Made by a program: the position numbers and the translations under genes. From the NCBI GenBank assembly GCA_045652785.1, contig JAZOLF010000161.1, forward strand, positions 1-10,032: 10,032 nucleotides of DNA, written 5' to 3'. How positions within the stretch are numbered: the stretch's first letter is position 1; each line of letters opens with the position of its first letter. The notes under the pieces are model-generated. The model saw only the letters and a list, made by a program, of their open reading frames with translations. It did not search any database and was not told the DNA's origin. The DNA comes from Scatosoma sp045652785. Lineage in GTDB: Bacteria > Bacillota > Clostridia > Christensenellales > Borkfalkiaceae. Of the stretch, positions 1-6,906 are shown piece by piece.

Positions 1-1992
1 GGGGACGACATTGATGAAAAGACGTTGGAACGGCGTATTGGCGTTCCTGTTGTAGAAATTTCCGCTTTGAAAGCGACGAACGTGGACGTATTGATGGATC
101 GCGCGTTGGCGGCGGTGAAAAGCCCCCGCAAAGGGGAGAGTGTAATCGAACATTACTCCCTGTGGCACGTGGTACAAAACGCGAAGATTGCGCTCGAACT
201 CAAAGGGGTGTCTTCTCCTGTTTTTCACGCAGTCAAACTGGTGGAAAAAGACGAAATCGAAGTGGAAAATCACCCTGCCGAAGCAAAGGCGGTGGATGAG
301 TTTTTGCGCCTGCACGATAACGCAGGGGTGGATGCAGAAGCGGAAATTGCGGATGCCCGCTATAAGTACATAGAAACCAACTTTTCAACTACGTTGAAAC
401 GTTCTCCGAAATACAACAAAAACGAGATGAGCCGCTCGGACAAAGTTGACCGTATTATGACCAACAAATGGTTGGGTATCCCCATCTTTTTGGTGATTTT
501 GTTTGCGGTATTCCACATGACCTTTGCGGAAGACTTCCTGTTTCTGGGTTCGCTCATTCCCGCGTTTGGGGAATGGTGCGGTCAGGCGGGCGGCAGCGTT
601 TGGAAAGGGGTATTTTTCTCGAATGGGTTGAACTCGCCGGGGATTATGTTGTTTAATTTGATTACGCTTGGAACGGGTACGCTGGGTGATTTGGTCACCG
701 CTGGCTTGGAAAGTGCGAATGCGTCCCCCTGGGCGGTCGGCTTGGTGGTAGAAGGCGTGCTGGGTGGTGTGTTCGGCGTGCTGAGTTTTCTGCCCCAAAT
801 TTTGGTGCTGTTCCTGCTCTTCTCCATTTTGGAAGACAGCGGGTATATGGCGCGTGTGGCATTCATTTTGGATAGAATTTTCCGTCGTTTCGGGGTTTCG
901 GGCAGGGCGTTTATGCCGATGGTAATGGGCTTTGGCTGTTCTGTGCCCGCGATGATCAATACGCGGACGCTCGCCGACGAGAACGAACGGACGGCAACGG
1001 TGCGTGTAATTCCGTTCTTTACCTGCGGGGCAAAGTTGCCCATACTCACCGCGATTGCGGGCGGGCTGGTGACAGCATTCGGGTTTAGCAATGCTGACCT
1101 TATCACCTACGGAATGTACGTAATCGGGGTGGTGGTGGCGTTTATTACGCTTATCTTGATGCGCTCGACGACCATGCAAGGCGAAACCCCTACGTTTATT
1201 ATGGAATTGCCCACCTATCATATGCCTGGTTTTAAGAACTTGATGCTCCATTTGTGGGATAAGATGAAACACTTTATCGAAAAGGCGTTCACCGTAATTT
1301 TGGCATCGACGGTGGTGATTTGGTTCTTGTCGAATTTCGGTTGGGCGTTTTGGAAGGGGCTTGTTCCGATGAATCAGTCGATTTTGGCAAGCATCGGTTC
1401 GATTGTGCAATATCTCTTTACGCCGCTTGGCTTTGGCGCGCAACTCGGCGAGTTTGGCTGGGTGTTCGCGGTGGCGGCGGTCACGGGTTTGATTGCAAAA
1501 GAAAACGTCGTTGGTACGTTCTATACCCTGGCGGCGTGCCTGCTTACCATTATGTCTTCGGGGGCGTTCGTTGCGGACTTAAATGCTATGCATTTAAACC
1601 CGACGGTGGTTGCCGATTTGATGGCGTATCTTGGGAACGTGGATGCGGAACTTATCGGCGTGTATGCCGAAGGTGAGTTGGAAGTGCTGGCGATGATTGC
1701 GGCAACGGGAATCACCCCTGCGGGATTGCTTTCCTTTATCGTCTTCAATATGACCACCATTCCTTGCTTTGCGGCGGTTGCGACGGCGAAAGCGGAACTT
1801 ACCAAAGGCAAGTTCCTTTGGACGCTGCTCTTTTGGGTGGCGACGTCCTTTGTGGCGAGTGCTGCCATCTACACGATTGTAGCGTTTTGGTGGACGGTAT
1901 TCCTGTGGGCGGCGGTTGCGGCTGCGGCAACCGTAGGTATCGTGCTTTGGAATAAGCGCAAAAAGGCGGTGAGCAACTATGCAGCCGATTGA
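1..1992 (+). CDS. feoB: Ferrous iron transport protein B (FeoB), 5'-truncated by window edge
   Basis: FeoB is the inner-membrane Fe(II) transporter, with a cytosolic GTPase domain, a helical spacer domain and a membrane pore domain. The frame is open from base 1, so the gene starts upstream; the TTG at 25 is internal. The fragment (663 codons) begins at the end of the G domain, where the G5-like SAL motif lies near 61-69; the G1-G4 motifs are missing only because of the window edge. The spacer domain runs to about 450, and membrane helices follow from about 470. Two FeoB Gate motifs are visible: GFGCSVPA (928-951) and FTCGAKLP (1018-1041), each with its conserved Cys. The family motif LPQILVLFLLFSILEDSGYMAR precedes Gate 1 (one residue stretch near 790-855), and AKENVVGT lies at 1495-1518. 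The stop overlaps the next gene by 14 nt. A feoA gene is likely upstream but not visible. Family assignment is very secure. Confidence 0.97.
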   Translation, partial: GDDIDEKTLERRIGVPVVEISALKATNVDVLMDRALAAVKSPRKGESVIEHYSLWHVVQNAKIALELKGVSSPVFHAVKLVEKDEIEVENHPAEAKAVDEFLRLHDNAGVDAEAEIADARYKYIETNFSTTLKRSPKYNKNEMSRSDKVDRIMTNKWLGIPIFLVILFAVFHMTFAEDFLFLGSLIPAFGEWCGQAGGSVWKGVFFSNGLNSPGIMLFNLITLGTGTLGDLVTAGLESANASPWAVGLVVEGVLGGVFGVLSFLPQILVLFLLFSILEDSGYMARVAFILDRIFRRFGVSGRAFMPMVMGFGCSVPAMINTRTLADENERTATVRVIPFFTCGAKLPILTAIAGGLVTAFGFSNADLITYGMYVIGVVVAFITLILMRSTTMQGETPTFIMELPTYHMPGFKNLMLHLWDKMKHFIEKAFTVILASTVVIWFLSNFGWAFWKGLVPMNQSILASIGSIVQYLFTPLGFGAQLGEFGWVFAVAAVTGLIAKENVVGTFYTLAACLLTIMSSGAFVADLNAMHLNPTVVADLMAYLGNVDAELIGVYAEGELEVLAMIAATGITPAGLLSFIVFNMTTIPCFAAVATAKAELTKGKFLWTLLFWVATSFVASAAIYTIVAFWWTVFLWAAVAAAATVGIVLWNKRKKAVSNYAAD

Positions 1993-2149
1993 TATTGTGA
2001 TCTTGGTTGCGGCGGTTTTGGCGGTAGGCGGCGCGGTTGCGCTGTCTGTCGTTCGTAAAAAGCAGGGGAAAAGCGGGTGCTGTGATTGTTCTTCCTGTGC
2101 CGACTGTGCAAATTGCCCCAGCCGAAAATTAACCGAAAAGAAAGACTAA
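1979..2149 (+). CDS. FeoB-associated Cys-rich membrane protein, 56 aa
   Basis: This short gene encodes one N-terminal membrane helix (residues about 4-25, rich in Val, Ala, Leu and Gly), a basic stop-transfer RKKQGK, and then a cluster of six cysteines (residues 34, 35, 37, 40, 43 and 46) in a CCDCSSCADCANC arrangement, ending in a charged tail. This is the layout of the small FeoB-associated Cys-rich proteins that follow feoB in many Clostridia. The ATG lies inside the feoB end (14-nt overlap, different frame), with GGTGAG at 1968-1973 as a likely ribosome binding site, so translation is probably coupled to feoB. The helix orientation suggests a cytosolic Cys cluster, which could bind Fe(II) or an iron-sulfur cluster near the pore; that role is inference. 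The gene is easily missed because of its length. Confidence 0.9.
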   Translation: MQPIDIVILVAAVLAVGGAVALSVVRKKQGKSGCCDCSSCADCANCPSRKLTEKKD

Positions 2150-2154
2150 AACGG

Positions 2155-2188
2155 AAAAGGCGAATGTTTCTTACATTCGTCCTTTTTT
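2155..2188 (+). terminator. Rho-independent terminator after the feo unit
   Basis: Stem AAAAGGCGAATG (2155-2166) pairs with CATTCG plus CCTTTT (2174-2186) with a single bulged T at 2180, a 7-nt loop, and a run of six T (2183-2188). It lies 5 nt after the stop of the Cys-rich gene and separates the iron unit from the lipoprotein gene. Confidence 0.8.
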
Positions 2189-2217
2189 ATTCAAAAACTT
2201 TTGGATAAATTCTCAAA

Positions 2218-2259
2218 AAGGGTATTGACATTATGCAAAAAATAGATTATAATACCCTT
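2218..2259. repeat. Inverted repeat embracing the promoter (possible operator)
   Basis: Arms AAGGGTATT (2218-2226) and AATACCCTT (2251-2259) are exact reverse complements, 24 nt apart. The left arm covers the first two bases of the -35 box and the right arm covers the end of the -10 box. This could be a repressor operator, or chance in AT-rich DNA. No known operator consensus is recognised. Confidence 0.4.
2225..2253 (+). promoter_or_regulatory. Consensus SigA-type promoter for the lipoprotein gene
   Basis: TTGACA (2225-2230) and TATAAT (2248-2253) are both perfect consensus, with an ideal 17-nt spacer. Transcription should start near 2260, giving a leader of about 47 nt before the ATG at 2307. 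A perfect 9-bp inverted repeat, AAGGGTATT (2218-2226) and AATACCCTT (2251-2259), brackets the promoter and overlaps both elements. Confidence 0.85.
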
Positions 2260-2306
2260 AACAATTCCAAAAGGGAATAAAAAATTTACAATAGGATGGT
2301 GTAGGT

Positions 2307-2837
2307 ATGAAAAAGTTCTTGGCTAAATTGTGTACGGGTTTATTGGCTCTTGTGTGCTTGCTGTCCATCAGCGCTTGCGCGCCCAAATTGAACATTGACA
2401 AAGCAGAAGAAAACCTGAAAGATGCAGGTTATACGGTTATGGTAGCGGATAGCGATGCGGAATTGAAGACGGTTGTTTCCTATCTTGGGCTGCCTACGAA
2501 CGCGTCTATCTCCATCGAAGAAGCGTTGATTGCAACAGAAGATGAAGACTATCTGTATATGATGAAGGTTGAAAAATCCAGCCTTGCAAAAGTGTACTAC
2601 AATATGATTAAAGCATCTTTCGACGCTGAAATCGAAGAAATGAAGAACGAAATCAAGTTGTATGAAAAGTTCTTGAAACTTTATGATGACGAACTTACCA
2701 GCACGGAAATCGACTATATCGAAGATGCAATTAAGGAAATGAAAGAAGAACTGAAAGAAACAAAAGAAATCAAAATCGGCAGAAGTGGCAAGTGGCTTTG
2801 GGTCGGCAACAAAGACGGTGTTAAAGATAGCAAATAA
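2307..2837 (+). CDS. Predicted secreted lipoprotein of unknown function, 176 aa
   Basis: The N-terminus is a lipoprotein signal: MKKFLAK, a hydrophobic stretch (residues 8-21), and a lipobox ISAC whose Cys24 would be lipidated by Lgt and cut by signal peptidase II, anchoring the mature protein to the outer face of the membrane. Residues 25-95 form a mixed domain with an AGYTV segment. Residues about 95-155 are highly charged (Lys/Glu) and look helical, probably coiled-coil, and the end contains GKWLWVGNKDG. I do not recognise a named family. The start is supported by AGGATGG (2293-2299), 7 nt upstream of the ATG. The gene has its own consensus promoter and its own terminator, so it is a single-gene unit that is probably well expressed. 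The function is unknown, and a role in the envelope is all the sequence supports. Confidence 0.85.
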   Translation: MKKFLAKLCTGLLALVCLLSISACAPKLNIDKAEENLKDAGYTVMVADSDAELKTVVSYLGLPTNASISIEEALIATEDEDYLYMMKVEKSSLAKVYYNMIKASFDAEIEEMKNEIKLYEKFLKLYDDELTSTEIDYIEDAIKEMKEELKETKEIKIGRSGKWLWVGNKDGVKDSK

Positions 2838-2854
2838 TCTTTTGTGAAAATGAG

Positions 2855-2882
2855 AACGGGCGAGCAATCGCCCGTTTTTTTT
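2855..2882 (+). terminator. Strong Rho-independent terminator after the lipoprotein gene
   Basis: A perfect 9-bp stem, AACGGGCGA (2855-2863) with TCGCCCGTT (2868-2876), closed by a GCAA tetraloop and running into eight T (2875-2882). It ends the lipoprotein unit and lies just before the flippase gene, which argues against any flippase start upstream of it. Confidence 0.93.
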
Positions 2883-2915
2883 GCGCATACTATCCTTATA
2901 AATAAGGGGGCAGGT

Positions 2916-4280
2916 ATGCGTGGAACGAGAAAAAGAAAGCAAAAGAGTGGGCTTGTAAAAGGCGCAGCAACGATTGCCATAGGGGGATTGATTGCGAAAC
3001 TCATCGGGGCGGCGTACCGAATACCGCTCACCAACCTAATCGGCGGTGAAGGGATAGGCTTGTATCAGTTAGTCTATCCCTTTTACTGTTTGCTCTTGAC
3101 TGTTTCTGCGACGGGAATACCGTCGTCAATCGCCACTTTAACGGCGAAAAGGCGGGCGGCGGGGGAAGACGTTGGCGGGCTTATAAAGACGTGTAAACGG
3201 CTGTTTTTGGGGTTTGGTTTGGTGGCTACCGTTTTAATGTTTTCTGTCGCGCCGTTTTTGGCAAAGGCGCAGGGAGAACCCAGGCTTTTTTGGGGGTACG
3301 TAGCGTTGGCACCGTCCGTCTTTTTGGTGTCGGGAATCGCGGTGTATCGGGGATATTTTCAAGGTTTAAACCAAATGTTTCCTACTGCTTGTTCGGAAGT
3401 TGTAGAGCAAGTTATCAAGGTCACCGTTGGGCTGGCGGTGGCGTGGTGGTACCGTGCGGACGTCTATCGGGCGGTTGTGGCGCTTTTGTTTGCGGTCACG
3501 CTGTCCGAAATAGTGGCGTTGATTTTCCTTAAAATTCGCTTTCGACGCGTACCTGCCCCCGATAAAATGTTAAAAACAGGGGCAAAAGTGGGGATAAAAG
3601 GGGTGTTAAAACTCACCGTGCCTGTCACTTTGTCTGCTTGTTTGATCCCGCTTTTTGGGTTGGTGGACAGCGTGCTGATCGTCCGTTTGCTGGGCGTATA
3701 TACCGATCGGGCGGTGGCGTTATACGGGTTGTTTGCGGGTGGCGCGGTGACGGTGATCAACCTGCCTGTATCCGTGTGCTACGGGATTGCGGCGGCGAGT
3801 GTGCCTGCTCTTTCTGCAGCAAGGCAAAAAGGGGAAAGCGGGCGTAAAAAGTTGCTATATTCCTTGTTGCTGACGGTGGGAATTTCCACCGTCGCGGCGG
3901 TTGGGTTGTATGCCTTCTCGGGACGAGCCGTGGATATACTTTTTCGCGCGTTATCGCAGGAAGATAAGTTGGTTTTGACGGGGCTTATCCAACTTTTTAG
4001 CGCAAGCGCGATTACGCTTTCCTGCACACAAACGCTTGCCGCCTGTCTAACGGCGCTGGAAAAGCCAAACAGAGCGGCGCTCTCTATGTTGATTGCGATG
4101 CTGGTAAAAACGGCGTTAAACGTCGTCCTGATACAAGATCCATCCCGTTCGATTTATGGGGCGGCACTTGCCGCCAACGTCGGATACGGGGTTTCATTCG
4201 GGCTCAATTTGTGGTTTGCACTTCGCGCGACGAAAAACGGAAAAAGTGCGCGCGAGGGGACTTCCCGCAAGTTGGCGTAA
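2916..4280 (+). CDS. SpoVB/YabM-type polysaccharide or lipid flippase (MOP superfamily), 454 aa
   Basis: This is a polytopic membrane protein of the SpoVB / oligosaccharide flippase branch of the MOP superfamily, whose members move lipid-linked sugars across the cytoplasmic membrane. It has a basic N-terminus (RGTRKRKQKS), a first helix GAATIAIGGLIAKLIGA, the family signature YRGYFQGL at residues 144-151 followed by a PTA..EVVEQ motif, and about 12 predicted helices by eye. Many SpoVB-family proteins are about 500-530 aa with 14 helices, so this one seems to lack the last pair. The ATG at 2916 is chosen because AAGGGGG (2904-2910) precedes it; the in-frame ATG at 2844 lies upstream of the terminator hairpin and would put the start inside the previous unit's 3' end. 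The next gene is a YabN-type MazG, matching the B. subtilis yabM-yabN order. The exact substrate cannot be told; a sporulation role is possible but not shown. Confidence 0.9.
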   Translation: MRGTRKRKQKSGLVKGAATIAIGGLIAKLIGAAYRIPLTNLIGGEGIGLYQLVYPFYCLLLTVSATGIPSSIATLTAKRRAAGEDVGGLIKTCKRLFLGFGLVATVLMFSVAPFLAKAQGEPRLFWGYVALAPSVFLVSGIAVYRGYFQGLNQMFPTACSEVVEQVIKVTVGLAVAWWYRADVYRAVVALLFAVTLSEIVALIFLKIRFRRVPAPDKMLKTGAKVGIKGVLKLTVPVTLSACLIPLFGLVDSVLIVRLLGVYTDRAVALYGLFAGGAVTVINLPVSVCYGIAAASVPALSAARQKGESGRKKLLYSLLLTVGISTVAAVGLYAFSGRAVDILFRALSQEDKLVLTGLIQLFSASAITLSCTQTLAACLTALEKPNRAALSMLIAMLVKTALNVVLIQDPSRSIYGAALAANVGYGVSFGLNLWFALRATKNGKSAREGTSRKLA

Positions 4281-4284
4281 ATCC

Positions 4285-4313
4285 TTGCATTTTTTATTTT
4301 ATTGTGATAAAAT
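4285..4313 (+). promoter_or_regulatory. Probable SigA-type promoter for mazG-dus
   Basis: TTGCAT (4285-4290) and TAAAAT (4308-4313) are separated by 17 nt. Each differs from consensus at one or two bases. Expected transcription start is about 4320, roughly 26 nt before the mazG ATG. The promoter overlaps an AT-only inverted repeat (4293-4316). Read-through from the flippase gene is also possible, because no GC-rich terminator is seen between them. Confidence 0.6.
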
Positions 4314-4316
4314 AAA
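4293..4316. repeat. 10-bp inverted repeat over the mazG promoter
   Basis: TTTATTTTAT (4293-4302), loop TGTG, then ATAAAATAAA (4307-4316): a perfect inverted repeat made only of A and T in the arms. The right arm contains the -10 box. It could be a regulator binding site, or a weak hairpin at the flippase 3' end. A true terminator is unlikely because the stem has no GC pair and no T run follows. Confidence 0.5.
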
Positions 4317-4345
4317 GGGGAACGAAAGCGAAGGAGTAAAAAGAG

Positions 4346-5791
4346 ATGATTACGGTTGTTGGTTTGGGCGTAAACGCAGGGGATTTGACAAAGCAGGGCG
4401 AAGACGCTATTTTGGCAGCGGCACAGGCGGGAAAACCGATTGTTTGCCGTACCGCAAAAGCAAAATCTTACGAAAATTTGTCGGCGTTGGGTGTACCCCA
4501 TACTTCGCTCGATTACGTGTACGAAAACAGCCGTAATTTCAACACGCTCAATAAAAAGTTGGCGGCGGCGGTGCAGGCGCTTGGCGATGGTACGGTGTAC
4601 TGCGTTGATGGCGCGGCGAGCGAAGACAACTCGGTGAAACTGCTTGCAAAAAAGCGGGGCGGATTGAAGATCATCGGCGGCGTTTCGAAGATTTCTGATT
4701 TTGCAACGAGAGCATCTTTTTTTGGTTGTTCCTATACGGCGGTTTCGGCGTACGAACTTGCCGATCGCGCGAAGACGGGTGGCTTGAAAGCCCCCTTGAT
4801 TATCTACGATATGGACGATCGGTTTTGGGCGTCGGATATCAAACTTTTACTGATGGATTTGTTCGGGGAAGATACCGTCGTTCAATACCTGTATGGTACT
4901 AAATGCAAAAAAGTGCCTTTGTATGCTTTGGATCGGCAACGGGTTTACGATTATTCCTGCGCGGTTGCTATCGACGAAAAAGACCTACTCAAAAAAGATC
5001 GGTTTGCGTTGGAAGACTTGTATGAAATCGTATGTAGGCTGCGCGCCCCTGGCGGTTGTCCTTGGGATCGTGCGCAGACCCCTGAAAGCATCAAAATGAA
5101 CGTCGTGGAAGAAGCCTATGAACTTGTGGATGCGGTCGATCAAGACGACGATTATAAGATTTTGGAAGAAACGGGCGATATCTTCTTACAGGCGATTTTC
5201 TTTGCCGTAATGAAAGCGGAATGCGGAGCGTTCACGCTCACGGACGCGATTTCGGGGATTTGTGAAAAACTTATCTCGCGCCATACCCACATTTTCGGGC
5301 AGGATAAGGCGACGGATGCGGAAGGTGCGCTGTCCGTTTGGGAAAAGAATAAGAAAAAGGAAAAGCACCACGAAACGTTTGCGGATGCGGTGAACGACGT
5401 TCCCCACGCGTTCCCTGCGGCGATGCGTGCGCAAAAAGTGGGTAAACGAGCGGGGAAAGCGGGCTTGGATTTTGCGTCCGTCGAACAGGCGGCAGACTGT
5501 TTGCGCGCGGAAATTGAAGAATTTTTGGCGGCGAAGCAAACGGGCAACTCTGCGGAAATCGAAAAGGAGTTAGGGGACGTTTTGTTCTCGGCGATCAACG
5601 TAGGAAGAATGGCAGGGGTGGATTGCGAAAAGGCGCTGAAAGAAAGTACGGAAACTTTTGCAAAACGGTTCACTTTGGCGGAAAAATTAGCAAACGACGG
5701 GGGCAGGGACGTGACGAAACTGTCTGCGGAAGAATGGGACGGCTATTATCGCAAGGCAAAAGAAATACTCAAAGGCGGGAAAAATGTTTAA
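4346..5791 (+). CDS. mazG: YabN-type fusion: tetrapyrrole-methylase-like domain plus MazG NTP pyrophosphohydrolase, 481 aa
   Basis: Two parts are visible. Residues about 1-215 resemble a tetrapyrrole (SAM-dependent) methylase fold, beginning ITVVGLGVNAGDLT. Residues about 225-475 are a double MazG domain, which hydrolyses nucleoside triphosphates to monophosphates and pyrophosphate and is thought to clear aberrant nucleotides. The first MazG repeat has GCPWD (236-241) and the metal-binding EExxE (255-259) and ExxD (275-278). The second repeat keeps ExxE (389-392) and ExxD (408-411), so both metal sites appear intact. Length is close to B. subtilis YabN (about 489 aa). The methylase part lacks the usual PGHP-like substrate motif, reading VDGAASEDN at residues 87-95. 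AAGGAG at 4331-4336 supports the start. The gene follows a YabM-like flippase and overlaps dus by 8 nt. Confidence 0.94.
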   Translation: MITVVGLGVNAGDLTKQGEDAILAAAQAGKPIVCRTAKAKSYENLSALGVPHTSLDYVYENSRNFNTLNKKLAAAVQALGDGTVYCVDGAASEDNSVKLLAKKRGGLKIIGGVSKISDFATRASFFGCSYTAVSAYELADRAKTGGLKAPLIIYDMDDRFWASDIKLLLMDLFGEDTVVQYLYGTKCKKVPLYALDRQRVYDYSCAVAIDEKDLLKKDRFALEDLYEIVCRLRAPGGCPWDRAQTPESIKMNVVEEAYELVDAVDQDDDYKILEETGDIFLQAIFFAVMKAECGAFTLTDAISGICEKLISRHTHIFGQDKATDAEGALSVWEKNKKKEKHHETFADAVNDVPHAFPAAMRAQKVGKRAGKAGLDFASVEQAADCLRAEIEEFLAAKQTGNSAEIEKELGDVLFSAINVGRMAGVDCEKALKESTETFAKRFTLAEKLANDGGRDVTKLSAEEWDGYYRKAKEILKGGKNV

Positions 5792-6722
5792 TAAACCGAT
5801 CAAAATCGGGGCGTATGAAACCCGAAATAACGTATTTTTTGCCCCCCTTGCAGGGTACACAAACTACCCGTTTCGCTTGCTTTGTGCGGGCTATGGCGCG
5901 GGGCTTTGCTTTACCGAAATGGTGAGCGCGAAAGGCTTAAAATACGGTAGTGAAAACACAAAAGAACTCCTATATACGACCCACAAGGAAGGCTTGACGG
6001 CGGTGCAAATTTTTGGCAGCGACCCCGATATTATGCGGGCGGCGTGCGAAAGCGAAGACCTTGCCGCGTTTCCGATTGTGGATATCAATATGGGCTGTCC
6101 TGTACCCAAAATCTACAAAAACGGGGAAGGGAGCGCCTTGCTCGAAAACCCGAAACTTGCGGAAAAAATCGTTTCGGAGTGTGTAAAAAGCAAAAAAACG
6201 GTTACGGTGAAGTTCCGTATCGGTATTGATGCGGAGCATATTGTCACGGAAGAGTTCGCAAAGCGAATGGCGGGCGCGGGCGCAAGCCTGTTAACCGTTC
6301 ATGGCAGGACGAAAGATAAGATTTACGCAGGGGAAGCGAACACAGCGGAGATCGCCAAAGCGGTATGCGCGGTGGACGTTCCCGTGATTGCAAATGGCGG
6401 CGTATTTAGCGTTGCGGAAGGTGAAAAATTGATGCAAGACACAGGCGCGGCGGGTATCATGGTGGCGCGCGCGGCGCTTTTTGATCCCCAAATCTTTGCC
6501 GATTTTGCGGGCAAAGATCGGGAAAGTAAACGCATTATGTTTGAAAAGCAAATGCAAGAAACGCGGGCGCTTTTTGATGAGCGGTTCACGACCGTTTTCA
6601 TGCGTAAAATGGCGGCGTTTTACGTCAAGGGGGAACGGGGAGCAGCGGCGTTTAAAGAGCGCTTATTTGCGGCACAGACCCCCGACGAAACGCTGGAAAT
6701 TATCCGACAAATTTGGGGCTAA
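5784..6722 (+). CDS. dus: tRNA-dihydrouridine synthase (DusB-like), 312 aa
   Basis: Dus enzymes are cytosolic FMN proteins that use NADPH to reduce uridines in the tRNA D-loop to dihydrouridine. Visible motifs in order: APLAGYTNYPFR (residues 20-31, FMN barrel entry), INMGCP with the probable catalytic Cys105, KFRIG (143-147), VHGRT (172-176), ANGGV (203-207) and GIMVARAAL (224-232), where most relatives read GRGA in place of ARAA. The C-terminal helical part (about 245-312) binds tRNA in the family. Length is normal for DusB-type proteins (about 310-330). The start codon lies 8 nt inside the mazG end, with AAAGGCGGG (5771-5779) as ribosome binding site, suggesting translational coupling. Subfamily (DusB against another Firmicutes Dus) is less certain than the family. 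Confidence 0.95.
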   Translation: MFNKPIKIGAYETRNNVFFAPLAGYTNYPFRLLCAGYGAGLCFTEMVSAKGLKYGSENTKELLYTTHKEGLTAVQIFGSDPDIMRAACESEDLAAFPIVDINMGCPVPKIYKNGEGSALLENPKLAEKIVSECVKSKKTVTVKFRIGIDAEHIVTEEFAKRMAGAGASLLTVHGRTKDKIYAGEANTAEIAKAVCAVDVPVIANGGVFSVAEGEKLMQDTGAAGIMVARAALFDPQIFADFAGKDRESKRIMFEKQMQETRALFDERFTTVFMRKMAAFYVKGERGAAAFKERLFAAQTPDETLEIIRQIWG

Positions 6723-6735
6723 AAAATACAAAAAG

Positions 6736-6767
6736 GGCAGGTGAACGGACACCTGCCTGTTTTTTTT
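6736..6767 (+). terminator. Rho-independent terminator after dus
   Basis: Perfect 8-bp stem GGCAGGTG (6736-6743) with CACCTGCC (6750-6757), 6-nt loop, then a T-rich run to 6767. It closes the mazG-dus unit. The GTG at 6741 that could extend the gyrB frame lies inside this hairpin and is not a credible start. Confidence 0.92.
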
Positions 6768-6778
6768 GTAAAAATCAT

Positions 6779-6808
6779 GCCTTTTTCCTTTTTGCAAAGG
6801 AAAAGGGC
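6779..6808. other. Second hairpin between dus and gyrB
   Basis: A 13-bp stem with one G-U wobble, 6779-6791 with 6796-6808, and loop TTGC. It is followed after 4 nt by six T (6813-6818), so it could be a back-up terminator for mazG-dus. It lies upstream of the gyrB -10 box and shares a TTTTCCTTT core with the hairpin in the gyrB leader. Confidence 0.5.
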
Positions 6809-6850
6809 GGAATTTTTTGTGTTCAAACGCTTTTCTTTTTCAAAAAAATA

Positions 6851-6859
6851 TGTTATAAT
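6851..6859 (+). promoter_or_regulatory. Extended -10 promoter for gyrB
   Basis: TGTTATAAT is an extended -10 element (TG, one base, perfect TATAAT at 6854-6859). With a 17-nt spacer the -35 would be TTTTCT (6831-6836), a weak match, as is tolerated with extended -10 boxes. The transcript would start near 6866, giving a leader of about 67 nt that contains the hairpin at 6882-6906. Confidence 0.65.
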
Positions 6860-6881
6860 GTTGGAGAAAGAAAATAGCGTT

Positions 6882-6906
6882 TTCCTTTTTTTAAATAAAA
6901 AAGGAA
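6882..6906 (+). promoter_or_regulatory. Hairpin in the gyrB 5' leader
   Basis: Perfect 10-bp stem TTCCTTTTTT (6882-6891) with AAAAAAGGAA (6897-6906), loop TAAAT. It lies 14 nt upstream of the gyrB ribosome binding site (AGGAG, 6920-6924). Its 3' arm contains AAGGA, a Shine-Dalgarno-like sequence, so it may stabilise the leader or affect initiation; this is inference. Confidence 0.5.

Noticed and set aside
25..27. TTG at 25 as the start of feoB
   Set aside because: The frame stays open to base 1 with FeoB-like sequence (end of the G domain), so the gene begins outside the window.
385..1443. 352-codon open frame on the minus strand opposite feoB
   Set aside because: The translation is His/Arg/Gln-rich and patternless, while feoB motifs on the + strand are unmistakable.
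2844..2915. Upstream in-frame ATG extending the flippase by 24 residues
   Set aside because: It lies before the terminator hairpin of the lipoprotein gene with no ribosome binding site, whereas 2916 has AAGGGGG well placed.
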